Assembly (NCBI GenBank): GCA_945862125.1
Contig: CAMAYC010000018.1
Location: 1-55,285 of the forward strand
Direction of reading: 5' to 3'
From: Reyranella massiliensis 521
Lineage (GTDB): Bacteria > Pseudomonadota > Alphaproteobacteria > Reyranellales > Reyranellaceae
DNA length: 55,285 nucleotides
Of this stretch, positions 19,667 to 27,899 are shown piece by piece. A program made the translations under genes and the position numbers. The notes beneath the pieces were generated by a model. The model saw only the letters and a list, made by a program, of their open reading frames with translations. It was not told the DNA's origin and made no database searches. Numbering within the stretch: position 1 is the first letter of the stretch; each line of letters opens with the position of its first letter.

Positions 19667-20811
19667 GCGATCAGCCGCTCCAGAAGTGCGTTGAGGCGCT
19701 GGCGCCCCGCCGCAGTCGCGCGCAGGCGATCCGGCTCAATCTCGAGGAAGCCCGCCTTCACCAGCGGCGCGAGACGGGCCTCGTCCAGCGCCGCGACGGG
19801 ATCGGCGCCGGTGACGGACGCGAACGTGGCGCGGTCGATGCCGTCGGCCAGTCGCAGTCCCATCATCAGCGCCTCCTCCACCATATCCTGCCCGGTAACG
19901 ATCGAGCTTTCCGCCGTGCCGTGGCCCGTCCGTTCGACCGCTTCGAGCCAGGCCTCCGGCCCGCTCGCCCGCCGCGTCGCCCGCTTGGCGTTGCCCTCGG
20001 CGAACCGGCCGTGGGCCCCAGGGCCGATGCCGACGTAATCCTGATACCGCCAATAGATCAAATTATGGCGGCAGGCAGCCCCCGGGCGGGCGTGGTTGGA
20101 TATTTCGTAGGCGGGGAGGCCGGCCGCCACGAGACGGGCCTGGGTGGCCTCGAACATCGCCGCCGACTCCTCCTCGTCGGGCAGGACGAAGGCGCCGCGG
20201 GCATGGTCGGTGAAGAACCGCGTGCCGCGCTCGATGGTCAGTTGATAGAGCGAGAGGTGCTCGCCGGCGAGGGCGAGCGCCTGCTCCAGCTCACCGGCCC
20301 AGGCCTCCGGCGTCTGTCCCGGCCGGGCATAGATCAGGTCGAACGAGAAGCGGGCGAAGTGGCGGCGCGCCGTATCAAGTGCCTCGAATGCCTCGTCGGC
20401 CGAATGTTCACGGCCGAGAAATTTGAGCGCCGCGGCGTCCAGCGCCTGCACGCCCAACGACACGCGATTGACGCCCGCCTCGGCCAGGGCCGCGAACCGG
20501 CCCGCCTCGACCGAAGTCGGGTTGGCCTCCAGGGTGATCTCGATCTCGCGGGCGTGATCCCATAGCGCCTTGGTCCGCGCGATTACGGCCGCCACGGTCT
20601 CGGGCGCCATCAGCGACGGCGTGCCACCGCCAAAAAAGATCGTCTCGAGCCGCCGGCCTGGCGCTTCCCGTGCGGCGTGCTCGAGCTCCTTCAACAGCGC
20701 GTCGCGCCAGCGCACCTGCTCGACACCGTCGCGGACGTGGCTGTTGAAGTCGCAATAGGGACACTTCGACTTGCAGAAAGGCCAATGGACGTAGACGCCC
20801 AATGGATTCAT
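19663..20811 (-). CDS. hemW: Radical SAM heme chaperone HemW
   Basis: The 382-residue radical SAM protein has CxxxCxxC at Cys13, Cys17 and Cys20 (WPFCKSKCPYC), which bind the catalytic [4Fe-4S] cluster. The HemW hallmark HNLIYW is followed by RYQDYVGIGPGAHGR. This motif separates HemW, which carries and inserts heme, from true coproporphyrinogen dehydrogenase HemN. It lies directly after rdgB with an ATGA overlap, a widely conserved pair. Confidence 0.95.
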   Translation of the reverse strand: MNPLGVYVHWPFCKSKCPYCDFNSHVRDGVEQVRWRDALLKELEHAAREAPGRRLETIFFGGGTPSLMAPETVAAVIARTKALWDHAREIEITLEANPTSVEAGRFAALAEAGVNRVSLGVQALDAAALKFLGREHSADEAFEALDTARRHFARFSFDLIYARPGQTPEAWAGELEQALALAGEHLSLYQLTIERGTRFFTDHARGAFVLPDEEESAAMFEATQARLVAAGLPAYEISNHARPGAACRHNLIYWRYQDYVGIGPGAHGRFAEGNAKRATRRASGPEAWLEAVERTGHGTAESSIVTGQDMVEEALMMGLRLADGIDRATFASVTGADPVAALDEARLAPLVKAGFLEIEPDRLRATAAGRQRLNALLERLIA

Positions 20812-21422
20812 TGGAAGCAGGCCTCGACCATCATCTTGAAGGCGTGGCCGCGGTGGCTGATGGCGTTCTTCTCGGCATCGGACATCTGCGCCGTGGTGCG
20901 CGTATCGCCGTCAGGCTGGAAACACGGATCGTAGCCGTGGCCGCCACTGCCCCTCGGCGGCCAGACGATGCTGCCGTCGCACGTGCCGTGGAACAGTTCG
21001 AGGTGCTCGTCCGGCCACGCGAGCGCCAGCATGCAATGGAAGGTGGCGGCGCGGGCGGTATTCGTATCGGGTACACCGCGCTTGGCGAGTTCGTCCTGGA
21101 TGCGGCGCATGGCGACCATGGCGTCGCGAGACGGGCCTTCCCAGTCGGCGCTGTAGACGCCGGGCTGATGATCGAGCGCGTGCACACTGAGGCCGGAATC
21201 GTCTGCCAGCGCCGGCAGGCCGCTGGCCCGCGTTGCGGCCAGCGCCTTCAGCGTGGCGTTTTCCTCGAAGGTCGTGCCTGTCTCGTCAGGCGCCGGCAGG
21301 CCGAGTTCGCCGGCCGAGACGATCTTTACACCGAAGGGAGAAAGCATCGTGGCGAACTCGGCTGCCTTGCCGCGGTTGTGGGTGGCCACGACCAGCTTGG
21401 GCAAGGCGAAGCGGCGCGCCAT
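20808..21422 (-). CDS. rdgB: XTP/dITP diphosphatase (RdgB/HAM1)
   Basis: The 204-residue enzyme hydrolyses inosine and xanthosine triphosphates to keep them out of DNA and RNA. The N-terminal KLVVATHNRGKAAEF is the substrate-binding signature. TGTTFEENATLKA, ALADDSGLSVHALDHQPGVY and GHGYDPCFQP follow in family order. The start ATG at 21422 overlaps the rph stop (TGATG). The frame extends upstream inside rph, but that part is not coding. Its stop overlaps the hemW start. Confidence 0.95.
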   Translation of the reverse strand: MARRFALPKLVVATHNRGKAAEFATMLSPFGVKIVSAGELGLPAPDETGTTFEENATLKALAATRASGLPALADDSGLSVHALDHQPGVYSADWEGPSRDAMVAMRRIQDELAKRGVPDTNTARAATFHCMLALAWPDEHLELFHGTCDGSIVWPPRGSGGHGYDPCFQPDGDTRTTAQMSDAEKNAISHRGHAFKMMVEACFQ

Positions 21423-22141
21423 CAGTTCTTGCCAATCGCCAGCCGCTGCAGGCGCGCGAGTTCGCCGACGCCCTTCTTGGCGAGCGTCATCAGTTCGAGG
21501 AACTGCGATTCGCTGAAGGGCTTGTCCTCCGCGGTGCCCTGGACCTCGACGATGCCGCCATCGCCCGTCAGCACGAAATTGGCGTCGGCCTGGGCCTTGG
21601 AATCCTCGGGATAGTCGAGATCGAGCACCGCCGTGCCCTCGAACAGGCCGCACGACACCGCGGCTACCTGGCCGGTCATCGGGTTGGCGGTGAGCTTGCC
21701 GTCCTTGATCAGGCGCTCGAAGGCAAAATGCAGCGCCACCCAGGCGCCGGTGATGCTGGCGGTGCGGGTGCCGCCGTCGGCCTGCAGCACGTCGCAGTCG
21801 ATATTTATTTGCCGCTCGCCCAAGGCGGACAAATCGACCACGGCGCGCAGCGCGCGGCCGATCAGGCGCTGGATCTCCTGGGTGCGGCCGGATTGCTTGC
21901 CGCGGGCGGCCTCACGGTCCGTGCGGGTATGAGTCGAGCGCGGCAGCATGCCGTATTCGGCGGTGACCCAGCCGCGGCCCGAATTACGCAGGAACGGCGG
22001 CACTTTCTCGTCGACCGAGGCGGTGCAGAGGACATGGGTCTCGCCGAATTTCACCAGGCACGAGCCTTCGGCATAGCGGGAGAAGCCCGGATCGAGGGAG
22101 ATCGGGCGTAGCTGGTCGGGACTGCGGCCGGAAGGGCGCAT
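21422..22141 (-). CDS. rph: Ribonuclease PH
   Basis: This 239-residue phosphorolytic 3'-5' exoribonuclease trims tRNA 3' ends. It opens with [17 protein letters not shown], and [17 protein letters not shown] and [16 protein letters not shown] match the phosphate- and RNA-binding segments. The length is normal. It heads the rph-rdgB-hemW operon and is divergent from hrcA, a common alphaproteobacterial arrangement. Confidence 0.97.
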   Translation of the reverse strand: MRPSGRSPDQLRPISLDPGFSRYAEGSCLVKFGETHVLCTASVDEKVPPFLRNSGRGWVTAEYGMLPRSTHTRTDREAARGKQSGRTQEIQRLIGRALRAVVDLSALGERQINIDCDVLQADGGTRTASITGAWVALHFAFERLIKDGKLTANPMTGQVAAVSCGLFEGTAVLDLDYPEDSKAQADANFVLTGDGGIVEVQGTAEDKPFSESQFLELMTLAKKGVGELARLQRLAIGKN

Positions 22142-22170
22142 TGGCTTCTCCTGATAAGGGCGGCCGGTGT

Positions 22171-22209
22171 AGCGCCCGGACGGCCCTAAATCCAGCCGTC
22201 CGGGCGGCT
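22171..22209. promoter_or_regulatory. Long inverted repeat between rph and hrcA
   Basis: GCCCGGACGGC (22174-22184) and GCCGTCCGGGC (22195-22205) are perfect 11 bp arms around CCTAAATCCA. With one bulge the pairing extends to AGC and GCT at the ends. It has no U run. It lies between divergent genes, where an operator would be expected, but it does not resemble the CIRCE box bound by HrcA. Confidence 0.35.
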
Positions 22210-22272
22210 TTCCGGATCTCTTCTCTGGGCCGCTTCATTGACCCGACCCCTTGCACTACCTACATTTTTTCC

Positions 22273-23379
22273 ATGGCGATCCACCGCATCGGTTCTCCCG
22301 GAGGGGTCCTCACCGACAGCCCCTCCGGCCAACAGCGACAGACGGCGTCGGTCGCCGAACTGAACGACCGTGCGCGCGAGGTCCTGCGCCTGGTGGTCGA
22401 AAGCTACGTCGAGACCGGCGAACCGGTGGGCAGCAGGGCGCTCACGCGCAAGCTCACCGAAACGCTGTCGCCCGCCACCATCCGCAACATCATGGCCGAT
22501 CTCCAGGACGTCGGGCTGCTCTACGCGCCGCACACGTCCGCGGGCCGTTTGCCGACCGACGCGGGGCTAAAACTTTTCGTCAACGGCCTGCTCGAAGTCG
22601 GCAACATTTCCGAGGAAGAGCGCACCAGCATCGAGGCGCGCTGCGCCACCGTCGGCCGCAGCGTCACCGAGGCGCTGGAGCAGGCGACCACCTTGCTGTC
22701 GGGCCTGTCGCGCTGCGCCGGCCTGGTCATGGCGCCCAAGACCGAGCAGCCGCTGAAGCACATCGAGTTCGTCAATCTCGGCCCCGGCCGCGCGCTGGTC
22801 GTGACGGTGACGCAGTCGGGCCATGTCGAGAACCGCGTCATCGACACGCCGCTCGGCATGCCGCCGTCGGCGCTGGTCGAGGCCACCAACTATCTCAATG
22901 CGCGCCTGATGGGCCGCACTTTCGAGGATGCGCGACGCCTCATCCTGGAAGATCTGAAGCTGCAGCGCGCGGAGCTGAACGACCTCACCGCGCGGGTGAT
23001 CGAATCGGGCCTCGCGACCTGGGCCGGCGAACCGGGCAGCGCGCTGATCGTGCGCGGCCAGGCGCGGCTGCTGGAGGACATCACCGCCATCGCCGACCTC
23101 GAGCGCGTGCGCATCCTGTTCGACGCACTCGAGCGCGGCGAGGGATTCGTGCGCCTGCTCGAGCTCTCCAACACGGCAACGGGCGTGCAGATCTTCATCG
23201 GCTCCGACAATCCGCTATTCGCCAACACCGGCTGCTCGATGGTGGTGGCCCCGTTCCGCGATTCGCAGGAACGCATCCTGGGCGCCATCGGCGTCATCGG
23301 CCCGACGCGCTTGAACTACGCCCGCATCATCCCGCTGGTCGACTATACCGCCCGCGCCATCGGCCGCGTGGTGGGTTAG
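22273..23379 (+). CDS. hrcA: Heat-inducible transcription repressor HrcA
   Basis: The 368-residue repressor has an N-terminal winged-helix domain (REVLRLVVESYVETGEPVGS, SPATIRNIMADLQDVGLL, HTSAGRLPTD), then a GAF-like domain and the C-terminal SNTATGVQIFIGSDN, LGAIGVIGPTRLNYARI signature. HrcA represses groESL and dnaK operons by binding CIRCE and needs GroEL to stay folded. The ATG at 22273 was chosen because the conserved part begins soon after it. The ribosome binding site is weak. The usual downstream neighbour grpE is missing, and a convergent L,D-transpeptidase gene occupies that place. Confidence 0.96.
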   Translation: MAIHRIGSPGGVLTDSPSGQQRQTASVAELNDRAREVLRLVVESYVETGEPVGSRALTRKLTETLSPATIRNIMADLQDVGLLYAPHTSAGRLPTDAGLKLFVNGLLEVGNISEEERTSIEARCATVGRSVTEALEQATTLLSGLSRCAGLVMAPKTEQPLKHIEFVNLGPGRALVVTVTQSGHVENRVIDTPLGMPPSALVEATNYLNARLMGRTFEDARRLILEDLKLQRAELNDLTARVIESGLATWAGEPGSALIVRGQARLLEDITAIADLERVRILFDALERGEGFVRLLELSNTATGVQIFIGSDNPLFANTGCSMVVAPFRDSQERILGAIGVIGPTRLNYARIIPLVDYTARAIGRVVG

Positions 23380-23396
23380 GCGCGTTCATACGCGCC
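23379..23396. terminator. Short hairpin between convergent genes
   Basis: GGCGCG, loop TTCATA, CGCGCC starts at the hrcA stop codon and ends just before the convergent L,D-transpeptidase stop. No U run follows, so it is a weak or Rho-assisted terminator at best. Confidence 0.3.
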
Positions 23397-23399
23397 GGA

Positions 23400-24002
23400 T
23401 CACCAGTCCGCTTCGTCTAAATCTTCCAGCGCTTTTGCTTCGGCATCAGGCGCTGTTGCCGCCTCGTTGGCCGGCAGGGTCAAAACCCTGATCCGTGTCT
23501 CTGGCCCGAACAACGGCACCAGCTCCAGCAGGTCGGCCTGCGAGAACGCGACGCAGCCCTTGGTCGGCGCATAATCCTCGCGCGCGACGTGGAGGAAGAT
23601 GGCGCTGCCCCACTCGCCTTCGGGCGGATCGTCGTTGTAGCCGACCACGACCACGAGGTCGTAGAGCGGGTCCTCGCGCCACATCTTTTCGGCGCTCCAG
23701 TCGTTGGGCACATGGACCAGCCGATTGTAGGTCGGCGAGCTCGGATCGTCGCACCAGCCGTCGTGCTCGGCGATCGGCCGGGCCGGCAGGCGGACCTTGG
23801 GCAGCACCAGCCTGTCGTTTCGGAAATAGATCCGGCGCAGCGGATACTCGCCGGCCGGCGTCGCGGCATCGCCCTCGACCTTGTCCTCGCGGATACCGCC
23901 TTCACCCACCGTGCAGCGCCACCGCCGGGGGCCCAGTGTTGCCCAGCCAAGCGAGGTTTCGGCCGAATCGGCCTGCACGATCAGGATGTTTTCGTCGGTC
24001 AT
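23400..24002 (-). CDS. L,D-transpeptidase (YkuD) family protein
   Basis: The 200-residue protein has the YkuD catalytic pattern: histidine in [11 protein letters not shown] followed by [12 protein letters not shown], where the cysteine is the nucleophile. [17 protein letters not shown] is the usual substrate-groove segment. Members form 3-3 peptidoglycan cross-links or attach proteins to peptidoglycan. No signal peptide is visible at the ATG, so either it is exported in another way or it acts on a cytoplasmic substrate. The acidic C-terminal tail (about 25 residues, rich in E, D and A) is not part of the domain. Confidence 0.85.
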   Translation of the reverse strand: MTDENILIVQADSAETSLGWATLGPRRWRCTVGEGGIREDKVEGDAATPAGEYPLRRIYFRNDRLVLPKVRLPARPIAEHDGWCDDPSSPTYNRLVHVPNDWSAEKMWREDPLYDLVVVVGYNDDPPEGEWGSAIFLHVAREDYAPTKGCVAFSQADLLELVPLFGPETRIRVLTLPANEAATAPDAEAKALEDLDEADW

Positions 24003-24054
24003 TGCCTGGCACTCCGGTGCCCTTCATAAAGGCACGCTTCTGAGGGAGAAAGCG

Positions 24055-24756
24055 ATGGCTTATGTCGTGACGCCGCCGGCCACCGTCGGCGTGCCGGTCA
24101 ACGGGACCGGCGATCTGTTTCCGGTCCGCCGCATCTTCTGCGTCGGCCGTAATTATGCCGCCCATGCCCGCGAAATGGGCCACGATCCCGATCGCGAGCC
24201 GCCGTTCTTCTTCACCAAGCCAGCCGACGCCATCGTCATTTGCGCCGACCCCAAGAATCCGACCAAGGTGGCCTATCCGTCGGCCACCAAGAACCTGCAC
24301 CATGAGATGGAGCTGGTCGTGGCCATGAAGTCGGGCGGCACCGACATTCCCGTCGACAAGGCGCTCGACCATGTCTTCGGCTACGGCGTCGGCCTCGATA
24401 TGACCCGCCGCGACCTGCAGAACCAAGCCAAGGACATGGGCCGGCCGTGGGACATGGGCAAGGGCTTCGACCAGTCGGCGCCGATCGGTGAGATCTTTCC
24501 TGCCGCGAAGATCGGTCATCCGTCGAAGGGCACCATCCAGCTCGATGTGAACGGCAAGACCCGCCAGAAGTCGGACCTCAATGCGCTGATCTGGAGCGTG
24601 CCGGAGACGATCTCGTACCTCTCCGGCCTGGTGGCGCTGGCCGCCGGCGACCTGATCTACACCGGCACGCCCGACGGCGTGGCGGCGGTGGTCAAGGGCG
24701 ACACGCTCGCCGGCTTCGTCGACGGCTGCGGGACAGTCACCTGCACTTTGGTGTGA
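24055..24756 (+). CDS. Fumarylacetoacetate hydrolase family protein
   Basis: The 233-residue protein is a compact FAH-fold hydrolase. [15 protein letters not shown] is the conserved beginning. The metal ligands are the glutamates of [10 protein letters not shown] and the aspartate of [12 protein letters not shown]. The end ([20 protein letters not shown]) is the family signature. Such short members cleave fumarylpyruvate or acylpyruvates in aromatic degradation. The exact substrate cannot be told here, and no other ring-cleavage gene is nearby. The start ATG follows GAGGGAGAAAGCG. A hairpin with a T-rich tail lies 9 nt after the stop. Confidence 0.9.
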   Translation: MAYVVTPPATVGVPVNGTGDLFPVRRIFCVGRNYAAHAREMGHDPDREPPFFFTKPADAIVICADPKNPTKVAYPSATKNLHHEMELVVAMKSGGTDIPVDKALDHVFGYGVGLDMTRRDLQNQAKDMGRPWDMGKGFDQSAPIGEIFPAAKIGHPSKGTIQLDVNGKTRQKSDLNALIWSVPETISYLSGLVALAAGDLIYTGTPDGVAAVVKGDTLAGFVDGCGTVTCTLV

Positions 24757-24765
24757 GGATGGGGG

Positions 24766-24797
24766 CGCGCCACTCCAGTGGCGCGTTCTTGTCTTTT
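24766..24797 (+). terminator. Intrinsic terminator after the FAH-family gene
   Basis: CGCGCCAC, loop TCCA, GTGGCGCG forms a perfect 8 bp stem, followed by the T-rich TTCTTGTCTTTT. It is 9 nt after the stop codon and immediately precedes a copy of the dispersed palindromic repeat. Confidence 0.75.
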
Positions 24798-24806
24798 CTG
24801 CACCGT

Positions 24807-24842
24807 GCGGGCCCCCGCGCCTCAGAAGGCGCTGCCGCCCGC
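24807..24842 (-). repeat. Dispersed nested-palindrome repeat, copy A
   Basis: On the minus strand: outer stem GCGGGC/GCCCGC, internal loop GGCA and GGGG, inner stem GCGCCT/AGGCGC with loop TCTG. The flank CTTTTCTGCACCGT (plus strand) is nearly the same as the flank of the copy at 44871-44935. It sits between a terminator and the 3' end of the zinc peptidase gene. Confidence 0.75.
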
Positions 24843-24859
24843 CAGCGCGCTTGCGCGCG

Positions 24860-25807
24860 CTAGAGCTGCTGCGCCCTAAAAGTATCACACTTGCGGTAGT
24901 CGCCACTGTCGAGGCCGATGCGGAACCAGCGGGTGCGCTGGGCGCTGCTGCCGTGCGTAAAGCTGTCGGGAACGATGCGGCCCTGGGTCTGGCGCTGCAG
25001 CTTGTCGTCGCCGATCGCGCTCGCCGCTGCCATCGCCTGCTCGATGTCCTTGTCGTCGATCATCTTGCCGCCGCGCTGCTGGTCGGCGCGGTTGGCCCAG
25101 ACACCGGCAAAGCAATCGGCCTGCAGTTCGGTCCGCACCGACAGCGCGTTGCCGTCGCGCTTGCTCATGGTCTGGCGCATCTCCTGTACCTTGCCCGAGA
25201 TGCCGAGCAGGTTCTGGACATGGTGGCCGATCTCGTGGGCGATGACATAGGCCTGCGGGAACTGGCCGGGCGCGCGGAAGCGCGCCGCCAACTCGTCGAA
25301 AAAGCCGAGGTCGAGATAGACGCGTTGGTCGGCAGGACAATAGAAAGGTCCCATTGCGGCCTGGCCGACGCCACACTCGGTCCGCGTGGCGTCGCGGAAC
25401 AGCACCAGCCGGGGCTCGCGGTAGACCTTGCCCATGTCGCGGAAGATGTCCGTCCACACGATCTCTGTGCTCTTCAGCACGCGCGCCACGAACTGCGTCT
25501 CGGGATCGGCCGCCGGCCGCTGGGCGGGACGGCTGGCCGAGGAGGACGGCCCGGATGACTGGGGCGCGGAGGTTTGGGTAGGGGCACCGCCACCGGTGAT
25601 GCCGCCCAGAATCTCGCCGGGGTCGGCGCCGAACAGCAGAGCCACTACGATGAAGCCGATCACCCCCAGCCCGCCGGTGAAGACGCCGCCGCCGCCACCT
25701 CCGCCGCCCATCGGGATCGGGAAGCCACCGCCTCCGAAGCCACCGCCACCGCCGCTGTCGTCGCGACGGTCCTCGATGTTGCTGCTCTCGTCGCCGTCCA
25801 TCTGCAT
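24860..25807 (-). CDS. Neutral zinc metallopeptidase (YpfJ family)
   Basis: The 315-residue protein has the zinc-binding HEIGHH motif in AYVIAHEIGHHVQNLLG. FYCPADQRVYLDLGFFDELA comes before it, and LQADCFAGVWAN, supplying the third ligand, after it. The N-terminus is acidic, then glycine-rich (runs of up to eight G), then has one transmembrane helix (VIGFIVVALLFG). This matches the YpfJ/metallopeptidase family. The protease domain probably faces the periplasm. The chosen ATG at 25807 follows GGAGG. It is divergent from the exonuclease III gene, with a 38 bp gap that must hold both promoters. Confidence 0.9.
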   Translation of the reverse strand: MQMDGDESSNIEDRRDDSGGGGGFGGGGFPIPMGGGGGGGGVFTGGLGVIGFIVVALLFGADPGEILGGITGGGAPTQTSAPQSSGPSSSASRPAQRPAADPETQFVARVLKSTEIVWTDIFRDMGKVYREPRLVLFRDATRTECGVGQAAMGPFYCPADQRVYLDLGFFDELAARFRAPGQFPQAYVIAHEIGHHVQNLLGISGKVQEMRQTMSKRDGNALSVRTELQADCFAGVWANRADQQRGGKMIDDKDIEQAMAAASAIGDDKLQRQTQGRIVPDSFTHGSSAQRTRWFRIGLDSGDYRKCDTFRAQQL

Positions 25808-25845
25808 GGTGGGCCTCCGTCTCCTTGGCCTATAGTGCGTATCCA

Positions 25846-26667
25846 ATGAGCCTGACGGTCGCCACCTGGAATATCAACTCGGTCCGCCTGCGGATCGGTA
25901 ACGTCGAACGGTACCTGCGGTTGCGCAAGCCGGATGTCCTCTGCCTGCAGGAGACCAAGTGCCCTGACGAGTTCTTCCCGCACCAGGCGTTCGAGGCGCT
26001 GGGTTATACGCATCGCCTCGTCCAGGGCATGAAGGCTTATAACGGCGTGGCCATCGTCTCGAAGGTGCCGTTCACCGCCACCACCATCCACCATCGCTGC
26101 GGCAAGGAGGATTGCCGCCACATCGAGGCGGCGCTCGATGTCGGCTCCGATCCCATCCTGCTCGACAATCTCTACATTCCGGCCGGCGGCGACATTCCCG
26201 ATGTCGCGCTCAACGTGAAGTTCGCGCACAAGCTCGATTTCTACCGCGAGATGGCCAAGTGGTTCGCCGAGCACAAGCCGCGCCCGCGCGCGCGCAAGGG
26301 CCTGCGCCGAATTGCCGTCGGCGACCTCAACGTGGCGCCGCTCGAGCACGATGTATGGAACCACAAGCAGCTGCTGAAGATCGTGTCGCACACGCCCATC
26401 GAGGTCGATCTGTTCGGCCAGATGCAGGCGTCGCTCGACTGGATCGACGTGCCGCGCCGCTTCGTGGCCGCCGACAAGAAGCTCTATTCATGGTGGAGCT
26501 ATCGCAACAACGACTGGCGGGCGTCCAACCGCGGCCGCCGGCTCGACCATATTCTCGCCACGCCGGCGCTGTCGGGGGCGATCAGCGGCTATCGCATCGA
26601 CGAAGATCTGCGCGACTGGGAGAAGGCCTCGGACCATGTGCCGGTGCTGGCGACCTTCGACGTTTAG
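25846..26667 (+). CDS. xth: Exodeoxyribonuclease III
   Basis: The 273-residue enzyme of the AP-endonuclease family repairs abasic sites and digests DNA 3' ends. WNINSVRLR and CLQETKCPDEFFP hold the metal-binding asparagine and glutamate. IAVGDLNVAP holds the catalytic Asp and Asn, and DHVPVLATF the final catalytic Asp-His pair. WWSYRNNDWRASNRGRRLDH is the DNA-binding loop typical of ExoIII. The length is normal. The ATG at 25846 was preferred over an in-frame TTG 21 nt upstream. It may be co-transcribed with the small membrane protein 12 nt downstream. Confidence 0.95.
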   Translation: MSLTVATWNINSVRLRIGNVERYLRLRKPDVLCLQETKCPDEFFPHQAFEALGYTHRLVQGMKAYNGVAIVSKVPFTATTIHHRCGKEDCRHIEAALDVGSDPILLDNLYIPAGGDIPDVALNVKFAHKLDFYREMAKWFAEHKPRPRARKGLRRIAVGDLNVAPLEHDVWNHKQLLKIVSHTPIEVDLFGQMQASLDWIDVPRRFVAADKKLYSWWSYRNNDWRASNRGRRLDHILATPALSGAISGYRIDEDLRDWEKASDHVPVLATFDV

Positions 26668-26679
26668 CGGGAGGATAAA

Positions 26680-26922
26680 ATGCAAGTTCTCGGCATCATT
26701 CTGATCGGCCTGGTTGTCGGTCTGATCGCGCGCTTCCTGACTCCCGGCCCCAACCCGCGCGGCATCACCGTCACCGTCGTGATCGGTGTCGTGGGCGCGG
26801 TGATCGCCACCTACGGCGGCCAGGCACTCGGCCTCTACCAGGTCGGCCAGACCGCGGGCTTCATCGGGTCGGTGGTGGGTGCCGTCGTGTTGCTGATTCT
26901 GCTGCGCCTGTTCGGTCGCTGA
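26680..26922 (+). CDS. GlsB/YeaQ/YmgE family stress-response membrane protein
   Basis: The 80-residue protein has three hydrophobic helices separated by glycine-rich turns (IILIGLVVGLIARFLTPG, then VTVVIGVVGAVIATYGG and FIGSVVGAVVLLILLRLFGR). This is the pattern of the transglycosylase-associated protein family, small inner-membrane proteins often induced by general stress. The biochemical role is unknown. A GGGAGGA ribosome binding site precedes the ATG. Confidence 0.88.
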   Translation: MQVLGIILIGLVVGLIARFLTPGPNPRGITVTVVIGVVGAVIATYGGQALGLYQVGQTAGFIGSVVGAVVLLILLRLFGR

Positions 26923-26932
26923 ACGTCGGCCG

Positions 26933-27421
26933 CTAGCTCACGCGATAGAGAAAGTACCGGTCCTTCGGCACGCCAGGCGGCTCGGGCAGGCGCTGCCAGC
27001 GCGCCACGTCGAGCGACTGATTGGCGAGGATGTAGCCGCCCGATCCGGCCAGCGCGTCCAGCGCCGGCCCGAGCCATTTGCCCATCGCCACGTTGGCCGC
27101 ATGGTCGCCGGTGCCGAGGTCGGTGTGGATCAGCGCCGCCGTCGCGCCAAGCTTCGCCGCCGCAAGCGGGATCGACCGGTCGGCATCGCCCAGGAACAGT
27201 CGGTCATCGGGCGGGATGCAATCGGGATGGGCCGCCACCTGGCGCTCGAAGACGTAGATGTCGCGTGCCGGGAAGAGATCGCGCAGATGATCGTAGGTGC
27301 GGCCATTGCCAAGGCCGATCTCGAGGATAGGACCGTCCAGCCGGTCGACCGCGGGCTTCAGGAAGTTCAGGCAGTCGCGCTGCGCCTGCATGCGCGCGAT
27401 GAAACTGTCGAGACGGCTCAT
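26933..27421 (-). CDS. Class I SAM-dependent methyltransferase (162 aa)
   Basis: The protein is short, with the SAM-binding motif PILEIGLGNGRTYDHLR at about residues 31-47, the strand-2 acidic residue in IYVFERQVAAHPDC and a central TAALIHTDLGTGDHAANV. It resembles the small Methyltransf_20-like family of alphaproteobacteria. The substrate is unknown. It is the last gene of an operon with the cyclic-nucleotide-binding protein and the unusual ABC protein upstream on the same strand, 9 nt after the former. Confidence 0.8.
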   Translation of the reverse strand: MSRLDSFIARMQAQRDCLNFLKPAVDRLDGPILEIGLGNGRTYDHLRDLFPARDIYVFERQVAAHPDCIPPDDRLFLGDADRSIPLAAAKLGATAALIHTDLGTGDHAANVAMGKWLGPALDALAGSGGYILANQSLDVARWQRLPEPPGVPKDRYFLYRVS

Positions 27422-27430
27422 GCGGATGCG

Positions 27431-27880
27431 TCAGGCGGCCCGAGTGGCGGCACGCAGCTTCTCGTTGGTGTCCTCGAGGCGATGCGCCAGTTCACGCATG
27501 ATCTCGACCGCCATCTGCGGAAACTCCGCGACCAGGCGGTAGAACATGTCCTTGGTGATCTTGAGCGTGCTGAGCGGCTCCTTGGCCTTGATCGTGGCGG
27601 TGCGCGGCACGTCGCACAGGATCGCGATCTCGCCGAAGAAGCTGTTCTTCTTCATCTCGGCCACGGCGATCTGGCCACCCGCCGTGTCGATCAGCACGTC
27701 GGCGGTGCCGCCCAGGATGACGTACATCGTGTCGCCGGGATCGCCCTGATGGCAGACCTCCTGGCCGACGGCGAAGTTCACGCGTTCGCTGGTGAAGGCC
27801 AGCAACTTCAGCTTGGCCTGCTCGATCTTGGAGAAGATCGGCACCAGCTTGAGCAACTCGACTTCTTCGTTGAGGTTCAT
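27431..27880 (-). CDS. Cyclic-nucleotide-binding domain protein
   Basis: The 149-residue protein is a single CNB domain of the CRP/PKA-regulatory type without a DNA-binding domain. The phosphate-binding cassette FGEIAILCDVPRTATIKA keeps the glutamate and arginine that hold the cyclic phosphate. The C-terminal helix (VAEFPQMAVEIMRELAHRLE) resembles the CRP C-helix and may dimerise. A strong AGGAGG lies before the ATG. It lies 19 nt downstream of the ABC exporter-like gene, which suggests that it is a partner or regulator of that protein. Two class III cyclase genes occur elsewhere in this window. Confidence 0.9.
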   Translation of the reverse strand: MNLNEEVELLKLVPIFSKIEQAKLKLLAFTSERVNFAVGQEVCHQGDPGDTMYVILGGTADVLIDTAGGQIAVAEMKKNSFFGEIAILCDVPRTATIKAKEPLSTLKITKDMFYRLVAEFPQMAVEIMRELAHRLEDTNEKLRAATRAA

Positions 27881-27899
27881 CGCGTCCTCCTGGTTACCG

